Source of the DNA: Chamaecyparis obtusa
Taxonomy: Eukaryota > Streptophyta > Pinopsida > Cupressales > Cupressaceae
Assembly: GCA_027943335.1 (NCBI GenBank)
Contig: BSBK01002161.1
Location: 1,185,001 to 1,249,000, forward strand
DNA length: 64,000 bases
Reading direction: 5' to 3'
Below, in pieces: positions 46,769 through 60,460 of the stretch. Positions within the stretch are counted from its first letter, which is position 1, and every line of letters starts with the position of its first letter. The position numbers were made by a program, and so were the translations under genes. The notes beneath the pieces are model-generated. The model was not told the DNA's origin. It saw only the letters and a program-made list of their open reading frames with translations, and did no database searches.

Positions 46769-49065
46769 TGTCACAAAATTTTGTACCCTTGCTTGGTGTT
46801 TGACGCCCAAGAAACCTTGAGAAACATGGAAACAACCTCTAAGTGTGGGATCTTTTCAACTAAGGTTGAGTCTTCGGAGAAGGTTGACTTCCTTTACAAT
46901 TAGGGTGTAGTATTGAAGCAGACCAACACCTTAAACCTTCTTCTAACCTAATCTAATAAATTTTAGATGAATCTAGAGAAGAAGGGATGCAAAAAATAAA
47001 GGTTGGTGATGCACTAGATTGAAACATGTTTATCTCTTCCTATAGCTGTACAATATATTAATAAAGAACCCTTAAACATACTTAAGTCTCTTCTAATCAA
47101 TGCCCATGGAATCATATGTGGATCATAAGTTATGTGATGCTGCAAGAAAAGAACTATTCACAATACAACATTCATAAACTAGATTGGCACATCATACATA
47201 TTGAAAATATAGAAGAAATCATTTAGAAATGAAGGAAAAACAACTTTCACATAAAATATGACTACTAGAAAAGGTAAAAAACTATTTCTAACAACGGAAG
47301 ACAAGGAAAAATTATAATTGCAGAGATAAACTCACTCTAAAAGAATAAAAGAGAACCATGAATATACCTTACAAACTTTCCTTTATAGATTAGGCATAAC
47401 TTGGATTAAACATTAAAGCTCTGAATTCCTAACTGGGCTAGGGTTAGGTTGCAAAAGGATAGAAAAGATTAATCAAATCAAAATATTATCTTTGTCTTGT
47501 GTCTTGATCTTAGAAATGATAGAAAGGGTGGTATGAATGCCCCTATAGTTGAGAAGAGGAAAGTCATTCCCTAGAGATGGATTTGAAACAAGTATGGAAT
47601 TTGAAAGTGTTTCTATTAGAGAATAAAAATGTATGAAAAAAAAGGAAGCATGGAGAGAATCCTAGAATGGTGTATGTAGAGCCTAAGGAGGTTATGGAAC
47701 TGCTCTAGGTTGGTAGATTCATAGGTAGGTCGCTAAAGTAGCTCTGAATTGAATATTAACCTCTCTACCTAGTAAAACAAACCTTTGTAGCTATTGGAAA
47801 CCAAAATGGACACTGGTTTGAATGTTATCCATCAATGCCAGAGCTTCATACTTGATCAAACAACTAGAGTATAGCAAGAATCTCCTAATGGGTATTTACA
47901 ATAATACTGTTGATCATATAAAATCAATGGCTGACATGGATGAGCCCATATGCCTTTACTTTGGTAGGTCATTGAAAGCCATGAAATACTCTAAAGAGAT
48001 CTAAGAACTATTTTTCTTTGAATCCTCCATTAACATAGGTGCCACATGATACCTCCTCTAGATGTTTCTTTCTTCTCAGTCACTCACTATGATGCCTAAA
48101 AGATTTCAACAAGTCCTGAGTTAGCATTGTAACATCCATGTCATTAAAAGAAATCTTCACTCTTCATTTCTTTGGGAAATTGATGAGATATTGGAAATAT
48201 TTCATCGAGCCTCCAAACACAACTTTTAAACACCTACCAAACATTGACTCAACATTCACTTGTTACCTCCTTGGAAGGTCATTGAAACTAGAAAGAGGCT
48301 TCAACAAGATCTAAGTACATCACATAAAACCAACTCCAAATGAATGAAAATTTCTACCCCACCTTACTTGGGACTCACTGAGACATTATAAGGATCTCAT
48401 CAAGTGCTAAGAACCAACCCTTTGCTTCAATAGTACACATGTCCACCTTTCATTAATTTCCCCACAAGTTCTTTTATGTCTCTAACCTTCTAATCAACCA
48501 CGCATTGAAACCAAAAAGAAACTCCAACATGCACCAATAACATCAAAGTCACTATCATCTACACAAGACTTAGAACTAGCCAATGGTTGAGAAATTTTTT
48601 TTTGAGTACACGAGGAAGGTTTAGAATAGTTTACATGCTAACTTGGGCACAAACACATGCACTTGGAAGGTCGTCAAGGTAGATAAGGTATTCCAACAAG
48701 TGTTGAGTAAAATACAACTACAAGATCACTTAAAACAACATAATAACATGTTCACATAATATATCTTTCAGTTATCGCAAGGAGGGGCCAACACATGAGG
48801 GAAACAATTTGAATGTTTAAAAGAAACTAGGACAACAAGTATCTTGGATGGATGGGGCCACTGACATATGGTAAAAAGGGAGTCAAACTTGTGGAACTTA
48901 AGTGAAATAATCAACTTAATCAATCAAAGCAAGCTTATAACATTTGGTGAAAATAACCAAGGAAAGGAACACAAGGGCTTAGGGATTTATCTAAGGTTTC
49001 AAAAAATAGACATCGACAAGCTAATGGTGGAAAAAAAATGCCAAATTTTTTTTCATACGCTATTA
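46769..49065 (-). repeat. 5' LTR of element E (about 2.3 kb)
   Basis: Uninterrupted copy of the split left LTR. It starts TGTCACAAAATTTTG. The exact right end is set by the GTTGT duplication at 49066-49070; the terminal CA has decayed to TA. Confidence 0.78.
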
Positions 49066-49070
49066 GTTGT

Positions 49071-50166
49071 ATATGTTGCATATAATTTTAATCATATTGT
49101 TATCAATAGGATTGTGTTTAATGGGGCTTATTACTTCCACTTTCATATTGTATAAATTCTCTTAACATAGCTATATTTTCTTGGATTATATGGAGAGGAT
49201 CAGTACTTTGTGTGATTAGCGTATAGAGAGACTTTTTGAGTTGCACACATGGATGATATAGGTGTTTTTGATGTTTATGGATGCTAGATTTAATGGATCT
49301 AAGGAATTTTGAATTGATGATTACATGTGCAATAAGATATCTAGATAACATGGGATTATTGATGTTGCGGGATGACACAAATTTCTTTATGATTCATATC
49401 TTATAATCCTTTATGAATATCCCTTAGAAAAAAAATTATAAAGGTGACATTGTTTAATATGTGTTTGGATTGGAATACATTGGTAAAAATATTTTAAGGA
49501 TGACAGATTTTCATATGAGTTGGAGGTGACAAAGGGGTCACATGAGATAGGGATAAATGGGTGATGAAGGCCTTGGGTCTAATATGGGTTTATGGTGCAG
49601 GAGCACCTAAGGGCCTAAGAAGGCCTATGATGCCACTAAGGCATGGATATTGTAATTAAGGTCAATTCTAATCCAACTTGATGTACCAAAGCCATTTTGG
49701 CTCTTGGATGTAATAGGTTAGGTCTTTAAGGACAAATGTCCAATTTGGTCTAATAGGGAGCATATGACCTAACATGTAATAAGTGCATTTGTGAGAAAAA
49801 AGAAAAGATTTGATATAATTTTAATCATATTGGATGTATTCAATGAAAATGTAAGCCTTTTTTGTCAATAGAATTCTCTAAAGAGCTAGGAGTTAGAAAT
49901 TACAAAATTGAATTAAAAAAGTAATGACTAGTTAAGCCTAAAGAGTAGTTTTAGAAGTTGCAGTCAGTTTGGGAATTGGAATAAGTTGTTAAAAAAATTT
50001 TATCATATGTTTATTCCTATAAAAGGCTCTTAGATATGTGCAAAGGAAGAGAATTATGTAATGGTCAATTTTGTTATTGAACAATAAATGATTTTCCTAC
50101 AATTTTTATTGAAAATCTGAACTTTCCTCTTGTCTACAGATCTTGATCCCGTACTTGTGGAGGGGA
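49071..50166 (+). other. No gene; possible LTR remnant at the right end
   Basis: The last 200 bases look like an LTR: TATAAAAG at 50018-50025, AACAATAAATGA about 65 bases later, then a C/T-rich end CTTTCCTCTTGTCTACA at about 50120-50137. I could not find a partner LTR or duplication. The rest (49071-49900) shows nothing recognisable. Confidence 0.3.
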
Positions 50167-51667
50167 TGTTATCATAACTAATAATGTTGATGATTGTTTA
50201 TCTAGTGGATTTGATGATGAATACCGACCAAGATCAGAGGTATACATGATGTTAGTAAAAATATTAGATCAGTTATAATCTTGTCATTGATGTCAAGCAA
50301 TTGATTTCTAATTTATATTATGTTGCCATATCATTCGGTAATGATATAAGATGAATGAGTTAAGGAGAAGAGGAAATGAGAAGTTAAGAAGTTGTAGAAC
50401 ATAAATGGGCAACTGATACAAATCAAAAAATGATTTGATTATGTTGGTATGATTATTTTCCACCTACCATATGATTATGTTAAGACAGTAAAAGTATGGT
50501 GATAAAGATTTGATAACTCGGTAAGATAAGTTGTTATGGCTACCGAGATGGAAAAGTCACCCGATAAGGAAAAGTGAAAAGTTGGTCACTCGGTAAAGCT
50601 AAAGGGTTTAGGCACCGAGTGATGTAACTAAAATTCTAAGTGAAGAACATCGAGCAAGAAAAAGGTATTAAATATGGATGGAATCAATATTTAATGATTA
50701 TCTATGATGAGCTAGATAATAATGATGATGAGAAAAGTTAGTTACAGAGATCTACGGTTATGAAAATTCAAGATGAAGATCTATGGAAAGATCTAAGTGG
50801 AAAAAAGAAATGGAACAAGTTTCTAGAAAAGTTCAAGTTCCTAGGTGAAAAGGAAACGTGTTATCGAGATCCAGATCTGATGAATAATGAAATGAACGAT
50901 CAAGATTGATTAAAGGAAAATGTAATACATAAGATTAAGAGGATAAAATTATCTATATAAAGGATGGATTTGTATGAACAATGGGCTAGAAAAATGAATA
51001 GGTGAAGGGCTACCGACTATTGCAGAGGTGAAGGAACACTGAGATTATGAGTAGGAAAACAATGATTTGATGAAGTGTTGATGACATTGGAAGATGAAGA
51101 GTTGAAGTGAAGATTGATGAGTGCACAAGGATCTGATTGAGAAAAGATAGTTGCACATCTACACATCATTTTTATTAATGTTTCTTACTAACATTTGTAA
51201 CAGAGAAATCTCTTAACAAAGTGGACTTAACAGTCTTATTGTAAATCCTTGAGAAAGGTGACATTCCAAAAAGAGTGTTTAAAGCCCCTTAGCAAGGCCA
51301 CTCCTAACAGGGTGAAGATCCTAACAGATCTGAGGTTAATCCCTTAACCAACTCACACCTAATAGTGTGTTTTGTAATCTTTAACAAGATTGGCTCTTAA
51401 CCGAACATACTTTAGAAGAGTATATTTCTTAGTGGGTGAAAATTCCCACAGTGGTTTTTCCCATAACTAGGTTTCCATGTTAAAAATATGTGTTACACAT
51501 TGTGAATGATTTGTGAGATTGTTTTACTGATTGATATAGTTTATTTACTATTGTCAGTAAATAGAGATGTGTTATTATTGATTAGTTACTGAGTTAATTA
51601 GAGAAAATATTTTAAGGTATTTTGTGATCATGATTACTGATTCACCCCCCCTCTCTGTAATCCAACA
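50167..51667 (+). repeat. 5' LTR of element I (1501 bp)
   Basis: TGTTATCATAAC...AATCCAACA. TATATAAAG at 50954-50962 is a likely promoter; CTCCTAACAGGGTGAAG boxes (about 51303-51330) and GATTCACCCCCCCTCTC near the end. Confidence 0.95.
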
Positions 51668-51668
51668 A

Positions 51669-51682
51669 TTGGTATTAGAGCT
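51669..51682 (+). other. Primer binding site of element I
   Basis: TTGGTATTAGAGCT, one mismatch from the iMet-type TGGTATCAGAGC. Confidence 0.8.
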
Positions 51683-51732
51683 CAAGTACTCAAAAGAGAT
51701 AAGTTTAAAGAATTGAGTAAAAGATTTGAAGA

Positions 51733-52750
51733 TGTATAGGAGAGAGGTATCTAAGATGAACAAGGAAATTTTCTCTACATGGCAGAGCAGAATGAAGTTG
51801 TATCTATCTGGGATTGGAGAACATGCTCTAAACTTTCTACAAAATGACTACACTCCACCATCCACTGGACCCATAACAATTGATGAGTTGAAAGAAGAAT
51901 AGGAACACAACTTGGTCATGATAGATATTGCTTCTTCTCTGTCTGATGAAAAAATTCAATGATATCAAATATTGTACTAATTCAAAAGAGATGTGGGACA
52001 AACTTACACTTATCTATGGAGGTGATCAACATGTTAAAAAAGCTAAGGTTGATAGCTTGAGAGGAAAATAGGATGAAATGAGGATGAAATATAATGAGAA
52101 CATCACACAATACAATGGCAGAATCAAAGAAGTTGTTAGTGCCATCAAAGGTGCTGGAGGATCCTTGACTAATGAAGAAGTGGTAAGTAAAATCTTGAGA
52201 AATCTATCTTTTAAGTATGCTATTAGAGTATCTAAAATTTAGGAATTGAGATCTATACTGAATAATATTATTACTCTTGAAGCCCTAATTGGAAAGTTGA
52301 GTGCATTTGAGTTGAGTAACTTTGATAATAGTCTACCAACTATTGAGATGACCTTCAAGTCATCAATGAGAATTGGAACATCAAGAAAAGAAAAAGATAA
52401 TCATAGTAGCTCACATGGAAATGAGTATAACAACATCCTGACTGAAGAGAAAGAGAAAGAAGAATTTGAAGCACTGCTAGCTAACCAACTGCCTAGATGC
52501 AAATGAAAGTACAAAGGTAAATTACCATTGAAATGTTTCAATTGTAATAAGACTAGACATATAGCATCTAGATGTCCTAACAATGACAGAAATGATAAGA
52601 ATGATAAAAGAGACAACCAAAACTAAAGATTCAAATATTTTAAGGACAAAGGAAATAAGTCTTGCTACCTAGCTCAGGAAGGTATAAATGATGATGAATC
52701 TAAGGACACTGACAAAGAATATGAAGTTGTATTTGTTGTAGTAAAGGAAT
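51733..52750 (+). pseudogene. gag: Copia Gag of element I
   Basis: Starts MYRREVSKMNKEIFSTWQSR at 51733 and carries the copia gag helices (ITIDELKEE, MWDKLTLIYGGD, VVSKILRNL) in broken frames. The zinc knuckle near 52532-52573 reads CFNCNKTRHIASRC; the usual Gly before His is Arg. An acidic linker leads to protease. Several TAG stops and a frameshift near 51960 disable it. Confidence 0.82.
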
Positions 52751-55700
52751 AATTAGATGAAGAAAATGTTGAAGATGAAAAAGAACTTGTTTCTCATGTA
52801 AGTAAACCAGACCCTTGGATTATTGATAGTGGTTGTTTACATCACATGGCTAGTGACATTGACAAGTTTGAGAATTTAGAAGAATATGATGGAGAACTTG
52901 ACAGATTTGGAAATGATGCTCCATGCCCTATGAAAGGTAAGGGATCTATTGTACCTGAATGATAAAATGAAATGTAATGATGCATATTGGGTTAGAGGAC
53001 TGAAATATAATTTGTTGAGTTTTGCACAACTAAAAAATACTGGCCATCGATTGGAATTTTAGAACAAAAAAGTTAAGATCTATGGTACTAATGGAGATCT
53101 AATTGGAACTAGAGGACAATCAAGAGGTAATCTATTTTATCTTGATACTGATGTAAAGAGTTTTTTTTCTAAAACTAAAGATGTGTGGTTAAGGTATAAG
53201 AGACTGTGTCATGTAAATTTTGATAACATGATCAAAGTGAGTAAGAAGAATAGAGTAGGAGGTATACTGAGATTAAGAAAACTTGATAAAGATATGTGCA
53301 AGGAATGTCAAGTTGGTAAGATAACCAGGTTAAGCTTTCTAAGAAAATCTTATTCCACTAGTAGTATTTTGGAATTGGTTCACACTAACCTTTGTGGTCC
53401 TATGAAATTTCAAAGCTATTATGGAGATCAGTACTTTATTTTGTTTGTGGATGATTATTCAAGAATTATGTTAGTCATGTTTATAAAAGAAAAATCTGAT
53501 ACATTTCAAAATTTTAAGTGGTATACGGCTAGAGTTGAAAAAGAAACATGTAAATAGTTGAAGTGTCTGAGATCTGACAGATGAGATGAATTTATCTCTA
53601 ATGAATTTACTGTATTATGTAATGATAATGGAATTAAAAGAAAAGTGTCTGCATTAAGGACTCCAAAATAGAATGGGATAGTTGAGAGAAGAAACCGATC
53701 TATTTTTTACTTTGCTAGGACTTTTTTGATTGATAAGAAGATTGCACAAACATTTTGGAGAGAAGATATAAGCACTACAGTTTACACTCTCAACTGAGTA
53801 CACTTGAAGAAAGGTACAAACAAGACACCTTGTGAATTATGGTTTGGCAGAACACCAAATGTAAGTTATTTCAAAATATTTGGAAGTAAGTGTTATGTAT
53901 TGAAAGATTCTAGGAATGGAAAATTTGATTCTAAAGGTGATGAAAGAATATTTCTTGGTGATTCTTCAAAGAGTAAGACATATAAATGTTTAATCAAGGA
54001 TTCTAACAAAATAGTTGAAAGTGCAAATGTGAGGGTTGTTGAATTTTCTGAAAAGAATGAAAAGGATAGCAAAAAGGAACATGTGGACTATGAAAAAAAA
54101 ATTTATGTGCAAGATGGAAATTCAGTTGACACAACTGAATAGAAAATAGGAGGAATCGATGAACAAAATGAGCTTCCACTAAGAGATGAGAAGAATGAAG
54201 AAAAAGCTATCGAACCTATATTAGCAAAGTGTGTGAGGATACATCAATCACTAAGAAGAATTATTGGAGACAAGAATGCAGGAGTATTGAAAAGAAGTAA
54301 GTTAAGAGATGACACTTGTTTGATTTCTGAATTTGAGCCTAGATTGGTAAAAGATGCACTAGAAAATGAAGATCAGATGAATGCTATGAAAGAAGAGATA
54401 GATTGGATTGAAAATAATAATACATGGTCACTAGTATTGAGACCTAAAGATAATAATGTGATAGGAACAAAATGAATTTTCAAAAATAAAATCAATGAGA
54501 GAGGAGATGTGATAAGGAACAAAGCTAGAGTAGTTTGCAAAAGGTATGCACAAGAAGAAGGAATTGACTATGGTGAGACTTTTTCCCCTATTGCTAGATT
54601 AGAAGGATTAATAATACTAATTTCTTATGTAGTTTATAAAGGATTTAAAGTTTATCAAATGGATGTTAAATTTGCATTTCTGAATGAAATACTCAAAGAA
54701 GAAGTCTACATAGAACAACCTGATGGATTTATTGATAAGGACAATAAGAACATGGTCTACAAATTACATAAATCTTTGTATGGATTGAAGAAGGATCCAT
54801 GAGCATGGTATGAAAGACTGCACTCTTATTTAGTTAAGATTGGGTTTGAAAGGACTAGTGATAACAACAATTTATACTTGAAATGTGACAAATCTGATGA
54901 AATTTTGATTGCTGAGATATTTGTTGATGACATTATATTTGGTGGTAATGAGATAATGTCTAAGTCATTTGCTAAGGAAATGAGAAATGAATTTGAGATG
55001 TCTATGATAGGAGAGATCAAATTCTTTATTGGACTTCAAATACAACAATTTAAAGATGGGATCTACATCACTCAATCTAAATATATCAAGGAGATTCTAA
55101 AAACATTCAATATGGAAGATTCAAATCTGGTTGGAACACCAATGTCTATTGGTTGTAAATTGTCAAAAGCAGATGATACTAAGGAGGTGAATGAAACACT
55201 TTAATGATCCATGATTGGTAAATTGTAATATGTTGTACACAATAGACCTAACATTGCACATTTAGTTGGTATTGTTGCAAGGTTTTCAACAAACCCCAAA
55301 GAAGCACATTTATCTGTAGTTAAGAGGATATTCAGATATTTGAAAGGGAATGAAGATTTCAGTCTATTATACACAAGAGGAGGAAATTTTGATCTTAAAG
55401 TTTTTACTGATGCTGATTGGGCAGGAAATATTGATGATAGGAAAAGCACTAGTGGCAGAGCTTTCTTTTTAGGAGAAAGGCTAGTGACATGGTTAAGTAA
55501 GAAACATATTTGTATTTCACAATCTACTACTGAAGCTGAGTATGTGGCAAAAACTAAGAAATTTCTCTAATATTGTATAGATCAAACAACTATTGGAAGG
55601 TATGCATGAAGAGATTATTGATCCCATTACAATTTATTGTGATAATAATAGTGCTATTAATATATCAAAGAATCTGGTGATGCATTCTAAGATAAATAAT

Positions 55701-55873
55701 ATATCTATTAAGTATCACTACTTGAGAGAGAAAGTACAAGACACACATGTGAAATTGGAGTATGTGAATTTCAAAGGAACAAATAGATGATATCTTTACA
55801 AAACCATTACCGAAATATGTTTTTGAGTATCTCTAAGGTAAGTTAGGGACTCCTCCCCTATCCAATGTACATT
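52751..55873 (+). pseudogene. pol: Copia Pol of element I: protease, integrase, reverse transcriptase, RNase H
   Basis: Protease motif WIIDSGCLHHMASD at about 52817. GAG-pre-integrase (CHVNFDNMIKVSKK, CKECQVGKITRLSF) at 53180-53340. Integrase core LVHTNLCGPM, FVDDYSRIMLVMF and later NGIVERRNR with the catalytic Glu. Reverse transcriptase [27 protein letters not shown] and the active site FVDDIIFGGN near 54923. RNase H DADWAGNIDDRKSTSGR and YCDNNSAINI. Stops include TAG where other copies read Gln (T-P-Q-Q-N-G) and TGA at likely Arg or Trp codons. The protein ends with FTKPLPKYVFEYL. Confidence 0.92.
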
Positions 55874-56388
55874 AAGGAAATATGCATGCCTCATTAATTC
55901 AAAGACTCAATAGAATATATATCTTGTGAGTTGATGCTAGTATTTCACTCTTTAGGTGAAGCCTGAAGGTGTGAAGAAATTTTTGTGACTATAATGGAAA
56001 ATCTATATACTTGAGGTATATTTGAGATGTTTATGTTTCTTTGGAATTGTTGTCAAAGAGGAAGAATAGTGAAGTAAATTCAGTTAGAAGAATAAGAGGG
56101 AGAAAAGTGAAATGAGAATAAATCAATTGATGCAAGATGAAGGAGATGATCACAAAATAAGTTTAGATGTTAAAGGAAGAATATTAGGAAGATGAACATA
56201 GTAAGAGGGAGACAAATCAGACAATGTTGCTGATAGAATCATAAAGAGAAAGAAAGACTACAAATGAAAGATAAAAAAAGAGAAGTCATTGCTCAGAGGG
56301 AGTTTAGAATATTAATGACAATGAAGTGTACCATCATCAATTGAATACTGAATTTATTAGTGTTTCCACCAATGCCAAAGATGGATAT

Positions 56389-57892
56389 TGTTATCATAAC
56401 TTATAATAATCTTGATGATATTTTATCTGATGGAGATGATGATGAAGACTGACCAAGATCAGAGGTATACATGATAATAGTAAAATGATTAGATCAATTA
56501 TAATCTTGTCATTGATGTCAAGCAATTTATTTCTGATTTATATTATGTTGCCATATCATTCGGTAATGATATAAGATGAATGAGTTAAGGAGAAGAGGAA
56601 ATGAGAAGTTAAGAAGTTGTAGAACATAAATGGGCAACTTATATAGATCGTACAATGATTTGATTATGTTGGTATGATTGTTTTCTACCTACATATGATT
56701 ATGGTAAGATGGTAAAAGTATGGTTATAAAGATTTGACAACTTGGTAAGATAAGTTGTTATGGCTACCAAGATGGAAAATTCACTCGATAAGGTAAAGTG
56801 AAAAGTTGGTCACTTGGTAAGGAGGAAAGGTTTAGGCACTAAGCTATATAACCATAATTATAAGTGAAGATCACCGAGCAAGAAAAAGGTATTAAATATG
56901 GATGGAATTGATATTTAATGATTATCTATGATGAGCTAGATGATCATGATGATTAGGAAATTTAGTTACAAAGATCTATGGTTATGAAAATTCAAGATGA
57001 AGATCTATGGAAAAATATAAGTGGAAAAAAGAAGTGGAACAAGTTTCTAGAAAAGTTCAAGTTCCTAGGTGAAACATAAATGTGTTACCGAGATCTAGAT
57101 CCGATGAATAATGAAATGAACAGTCAATATTGATTAAAGAAAAATGTAATACATAAGATTAAGAGGATAAAATTATCTATATAAAGGATGGATTTGTATG
57201 AACAATGGGCTGGAAAAATGAATACTTGAAGGGCTATCGACTATTGTAGAGATGAATGAACATCAACATTCCGAGAAGGAAAATAGTGATTTGATTAAGT
57301 GTTGTTGTTAGTGGAAGATGAAGAGTTGAAGTGAAGATTGATGAGCACACAAGGATATGATTGAGAAAAGATAGTTGCACATCTACAAGTCATTTTTATT
57401 ATTGTTTCTTACTAGCATTTGTAACAAAGAAATCTCTTAACAAAGTAGACTTAACAGTTTTATTGTAAATCCTTGAGAAAGGTGACATTCCAAAAATAGT
57501 GTTTAAAGCCCCTTAACAAGGAAACTCCTAATAGGGTGAAGATCCTAATAGATCTGAGGTCAATCCCTTAACCGGGTTACACATAACAATGTGATTTGTA
57601 ATCTTTAACAAGATTGGCTCTTAACTGGATGTACTCCAAAATAGTATATTTCTTAGTGGGTGACAATTCCCACATTGGTTTTTCCCATAACTGGGTTTCC
57701 ACATTTAAAATATGTGTTACATATTGTGAATGATTTGTGAGATTTTTTTAATGATTGATATAGTTTATTTACTATTGTTGGTAAATAGAGAACTATGTTA
57801 CTACCGCGTAGTTACCAGGTTAATCAGAGAAAATATTTTAAGGTATTTTGTGATTAGGATTACTGATTCACCCCCCTCTCCATAATCCAATA
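56389..57892 (+). repeat. 3' LTR of element I (1504 bp)
   Basis: TGTTATCATAAC...AATCCAATA, with TATATAAAG at 57178-57186. The terminal CA has become TA. The tract before it (CAAAGATGGATAT) is a decayed polypurine tract. Confidence 0.95.
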
Positions 57893-58092
57893 GGGGACTA
57901 ACATCATATATGGTTTAGCCACTTTCTAATATCTTTTCCAATCGGTATTGAAGTCTTTTTTTAATATTTTGTGTGAGTTTAATTGATTGATTCTGTATAA
58001 CTGAATTTGTCATAGTTTTACATTGGTCTTGAGAGTTTTTTATTTAACCCTCAACTCTTCCACTTTATATCCTCACTGTTACTTGTGGGAAG

Positions 58093-59403
58093 TGTTGGAG
58101 ATTTTCTAGCAAGCCAATGCTAACTGTATGTTTGTCATTCATGACAACATATTGTAAGTAGCATGCATGGATGACTTATGTAGTAAGCTTTCAGTATAAG
58201 TAGCACAAACATGTTATCAGCATGATATCATGGACGTAGAGGTTAATTTTTAGTACAAATAGATATATAGCAACTTGTGTCAGTAGTGTTCCTGACAAAG
58301 TTACAGGCAGTGTTCTATGAGTAATTGTTTGTACATTTATCATGGAGCCTTGCACCTTTAGATATGTGATGAAGACATGCTAGTGATGTTACACTCATGG
58401 ACATAGAGTTTGATATATAGTAGAAGTGAAGTTATGTAGTTGCCATTCACCAATTGCAGTTTCCTATATTTATTTAGAAGAGCCGACATAGATTTTATTG
58501 GTACAGGAGTTGTGCCTATCATATCAGTATGCACACTTGGATTAGTGATGAGATAAGAGTCAAGAAGGTTTGGCTAAGAGCACATGATGTAATTCAGCTT
58601 TAGGAGAAAGCTTCAATTAATTTGGTAGAGCCGATAGTGTGTAGCGTGCGTCTACATTTACTAATATTGGACAGGTCCCAAATTGTGTTGCGTGCTTAGT
58701 AGAGCTGACAGAAACATTATTGGAGAGTGATATTGTTTCTCTATTATGATTTCAAGGTGGTTCTAATAGGCCGACTTGATTATATCATTTAGAGATAATA
58801 TATTTATAGGCAGTCATTTGTGATTGCTAAGTCATGGTTCAGAGTTGAATGTGAAGAGTAGAGAAGAGTGTGCAAAGTGTTGAGCCATCAACAGAAGGTC
58901 TATGTGACCAAGTAAAGATTTTATGCTATACATTGGAACTGATCCAGATAGCAAGTCAAAGCGTAGTTCACCAAGATCTAGAGATAGTGTGTATCTATTA
59001 TTCAAAAGGTTGTAGCCTTCACCCCTTTAAGTAGTGAGCTCTCGGATAGTGCATCCTCACCCCTAATAGGGTTAATTGTAAAAGACTCCTAACAGGGTCC
59101 AACCCTTGACAAGGTCACTATACTAAAAGCATTGTAAAGACAACTCCTAATAGGGTTAAGGATCTTCTAACAAGGATCATAAAACACTATTGTAGATTAT
59201 TAGTGGGTGTCAATTCCTACTGGGGTTTTTACCTATTTGGGTTTCACCGTATCCAAAATATTGGTGTTGTGTTCAAGTGTTATTTCATTGTGTTTATGCT
59301 TAATGTTTAAGTATACTTAATTGGATAAAGAGTTGAAACTTGTAGATAACTGATTCAACCCCCCCCGCCCCCTCCCAGTTATCTCTTGGGACTATTCCTA
59401 ACA
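58093..59403 (+). repeat. 5' LTR of element J (1311 bp)
   Basis: TGTTGGAGATTTTC...TCCTAACA. CTAACAGGGT boxes at about 59070-59170, a CCTACTGGGGTTTTTACC block near 59217, and a CAACCCCCCCCGCCCCCTCCC run near the end. Confidence 0.92.
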
Positions 59404-59405
59404 AT

Positions 59406-59417
59406 TGGTATCAGAGC
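59406..59417 (+). other. Primer binding site of element J
   Basis: TGGTATCAGAGC, a perfect iMet-type copia site, two bases after the LTR. Confidence 0.9.
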
Positions 59418-59460
59418 CAAGTGCCTCAAAGAGAAATTTTAACAGCTTGAGGTTGATCAA

Positions 59461-60460
59461 ATGGCATTCTTTAGAAAAGACAGTCCTAAGTTTGATGGAG
59501 AAAACTATCTTGATTGGAAGAAAAAAATGGTGACACATTTGCAGTGCATTATTTTTGAAGTTTTTGAAGTGGCTATCAAAGATATTAAGATCCCCTCCTT
59601 AGAAGATCTTTCAAAGGATGATGCTACTAGCAAGTAGAAGTATTTGTTCCATCAGAATGCAATAGCAAAAGAAGCCCTTATCAGCACCTTATCGAATAGT
59701 GAGTTCTCGGAGTTAAAGAAAAAGTAGACACAACCTACAAGATATGGAAGCACATAGAAGACATGTTTGAAGGAGATACACAAGAAAAGAATGTGCGTAG
59801 AAAGACATGGAAGAAAAGATACAATACATTAGAGATGCTACCTGAAGAAAACATCAGAGCTTACAACCAATAGATTAATGAAGTAGTTGCTGGAATCAGG
59901 AACAATGGTGGAGAGATCTCAGAGGAAGACATTATGTATAAGTTGATGACTACTCTTGCAGTAGAGTGTGAAAAAAAGATCAAAATCCTTGATGAGACCA
60001 TGAAAATTACAAAAAATTTCAAGAGAGTGACCTTGATCAACAAAATTTTAGCTTTTGAGATTTCAAGATTGAAGACAGAGCCTAAAAGTGAGACAACCTT
60101 CAAAGCATCAGTCCATGGTAAGAAATCTTCAAACACTTTTGGTAATTTTGATGATGAAGATGAAGAAAAAGAGATAGATGATATTATTGCTATGATTTCT
60201 AAGAAAGAAAGAAAAGGAAAAGGAAAGTATGAAGGTTAGTTACCTTTCAAATGTTTCTTATGTAATAAGATTGGTCATTTTGCATCCAAGTGTCCTACAA
60301 GAGTGAAGAAATTTAGAACTAACTACAAGCCTAAGTATACAAAAGAATGTTACTATGCTGGTGATGGAGTTTTTGATGATAATTCAGTTGAAGAAGAAAT
60401 TGGATTCATTGCCATTATGGATCATGTAGATAAGAAAAAGGAACAAGAGCTAGCATTGAT
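59461..60460 (+). pseudogene. gag: Copia Gag of element J
   Basis: Starts MAFFRKDSPKFDGENYLDWK, the standard N-terminus of copia gag (UBN2/Retrotran_gag_2), followed by NAIAKEALISTLSNSEF and, after a frame change, the helix with IMYKLMTTLAVECEKK. The knuckle at about 60250-60292 is CFLCNKIGHFASKC. At least three TAG stops and one frameshift. The acidic linker (DGVFDDNSVEEEIGF) joins it to protease. Confidence 0.88.

Larger units (their letters stand above)
27576..49065 (-). mobile_element. Element E: gypsy-like LTR retrotransposon with three nested insertions
   Basis: The right LTR (46769-49065) and the split left LTR (27576-27968, 34119-35461, 36794-37363) are alike over their length. GTTGT flanks both sides (27571-27575 and 49066-49070). 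Without the nested LINE, solo LTR and element H the element would be about 6.8 kb. The minus-strand primer region (46744-46760) lies by the right LTR, so that is the 5' LTR. The internal region has a decayed gag-like frame and no pol, so E was probably non-autonomous. Confidence 0.78.
50167..57892 (+). mobile_element. Element I: complete Ty1/copia retrotransposon (7.7 kb)
   Basis: 5' LTR 50167-51667, 3' LTR 56389-57892 and perfect GGGGA duplications (50162-50166, 57893-57897). Gag, protease, integrase, reverse transcriptase and RNase H follow in the copia order, all carrying stops or frameshifts. The 3' untranslated stretch (55874-56388) has no gene. Confidence 0.95.
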
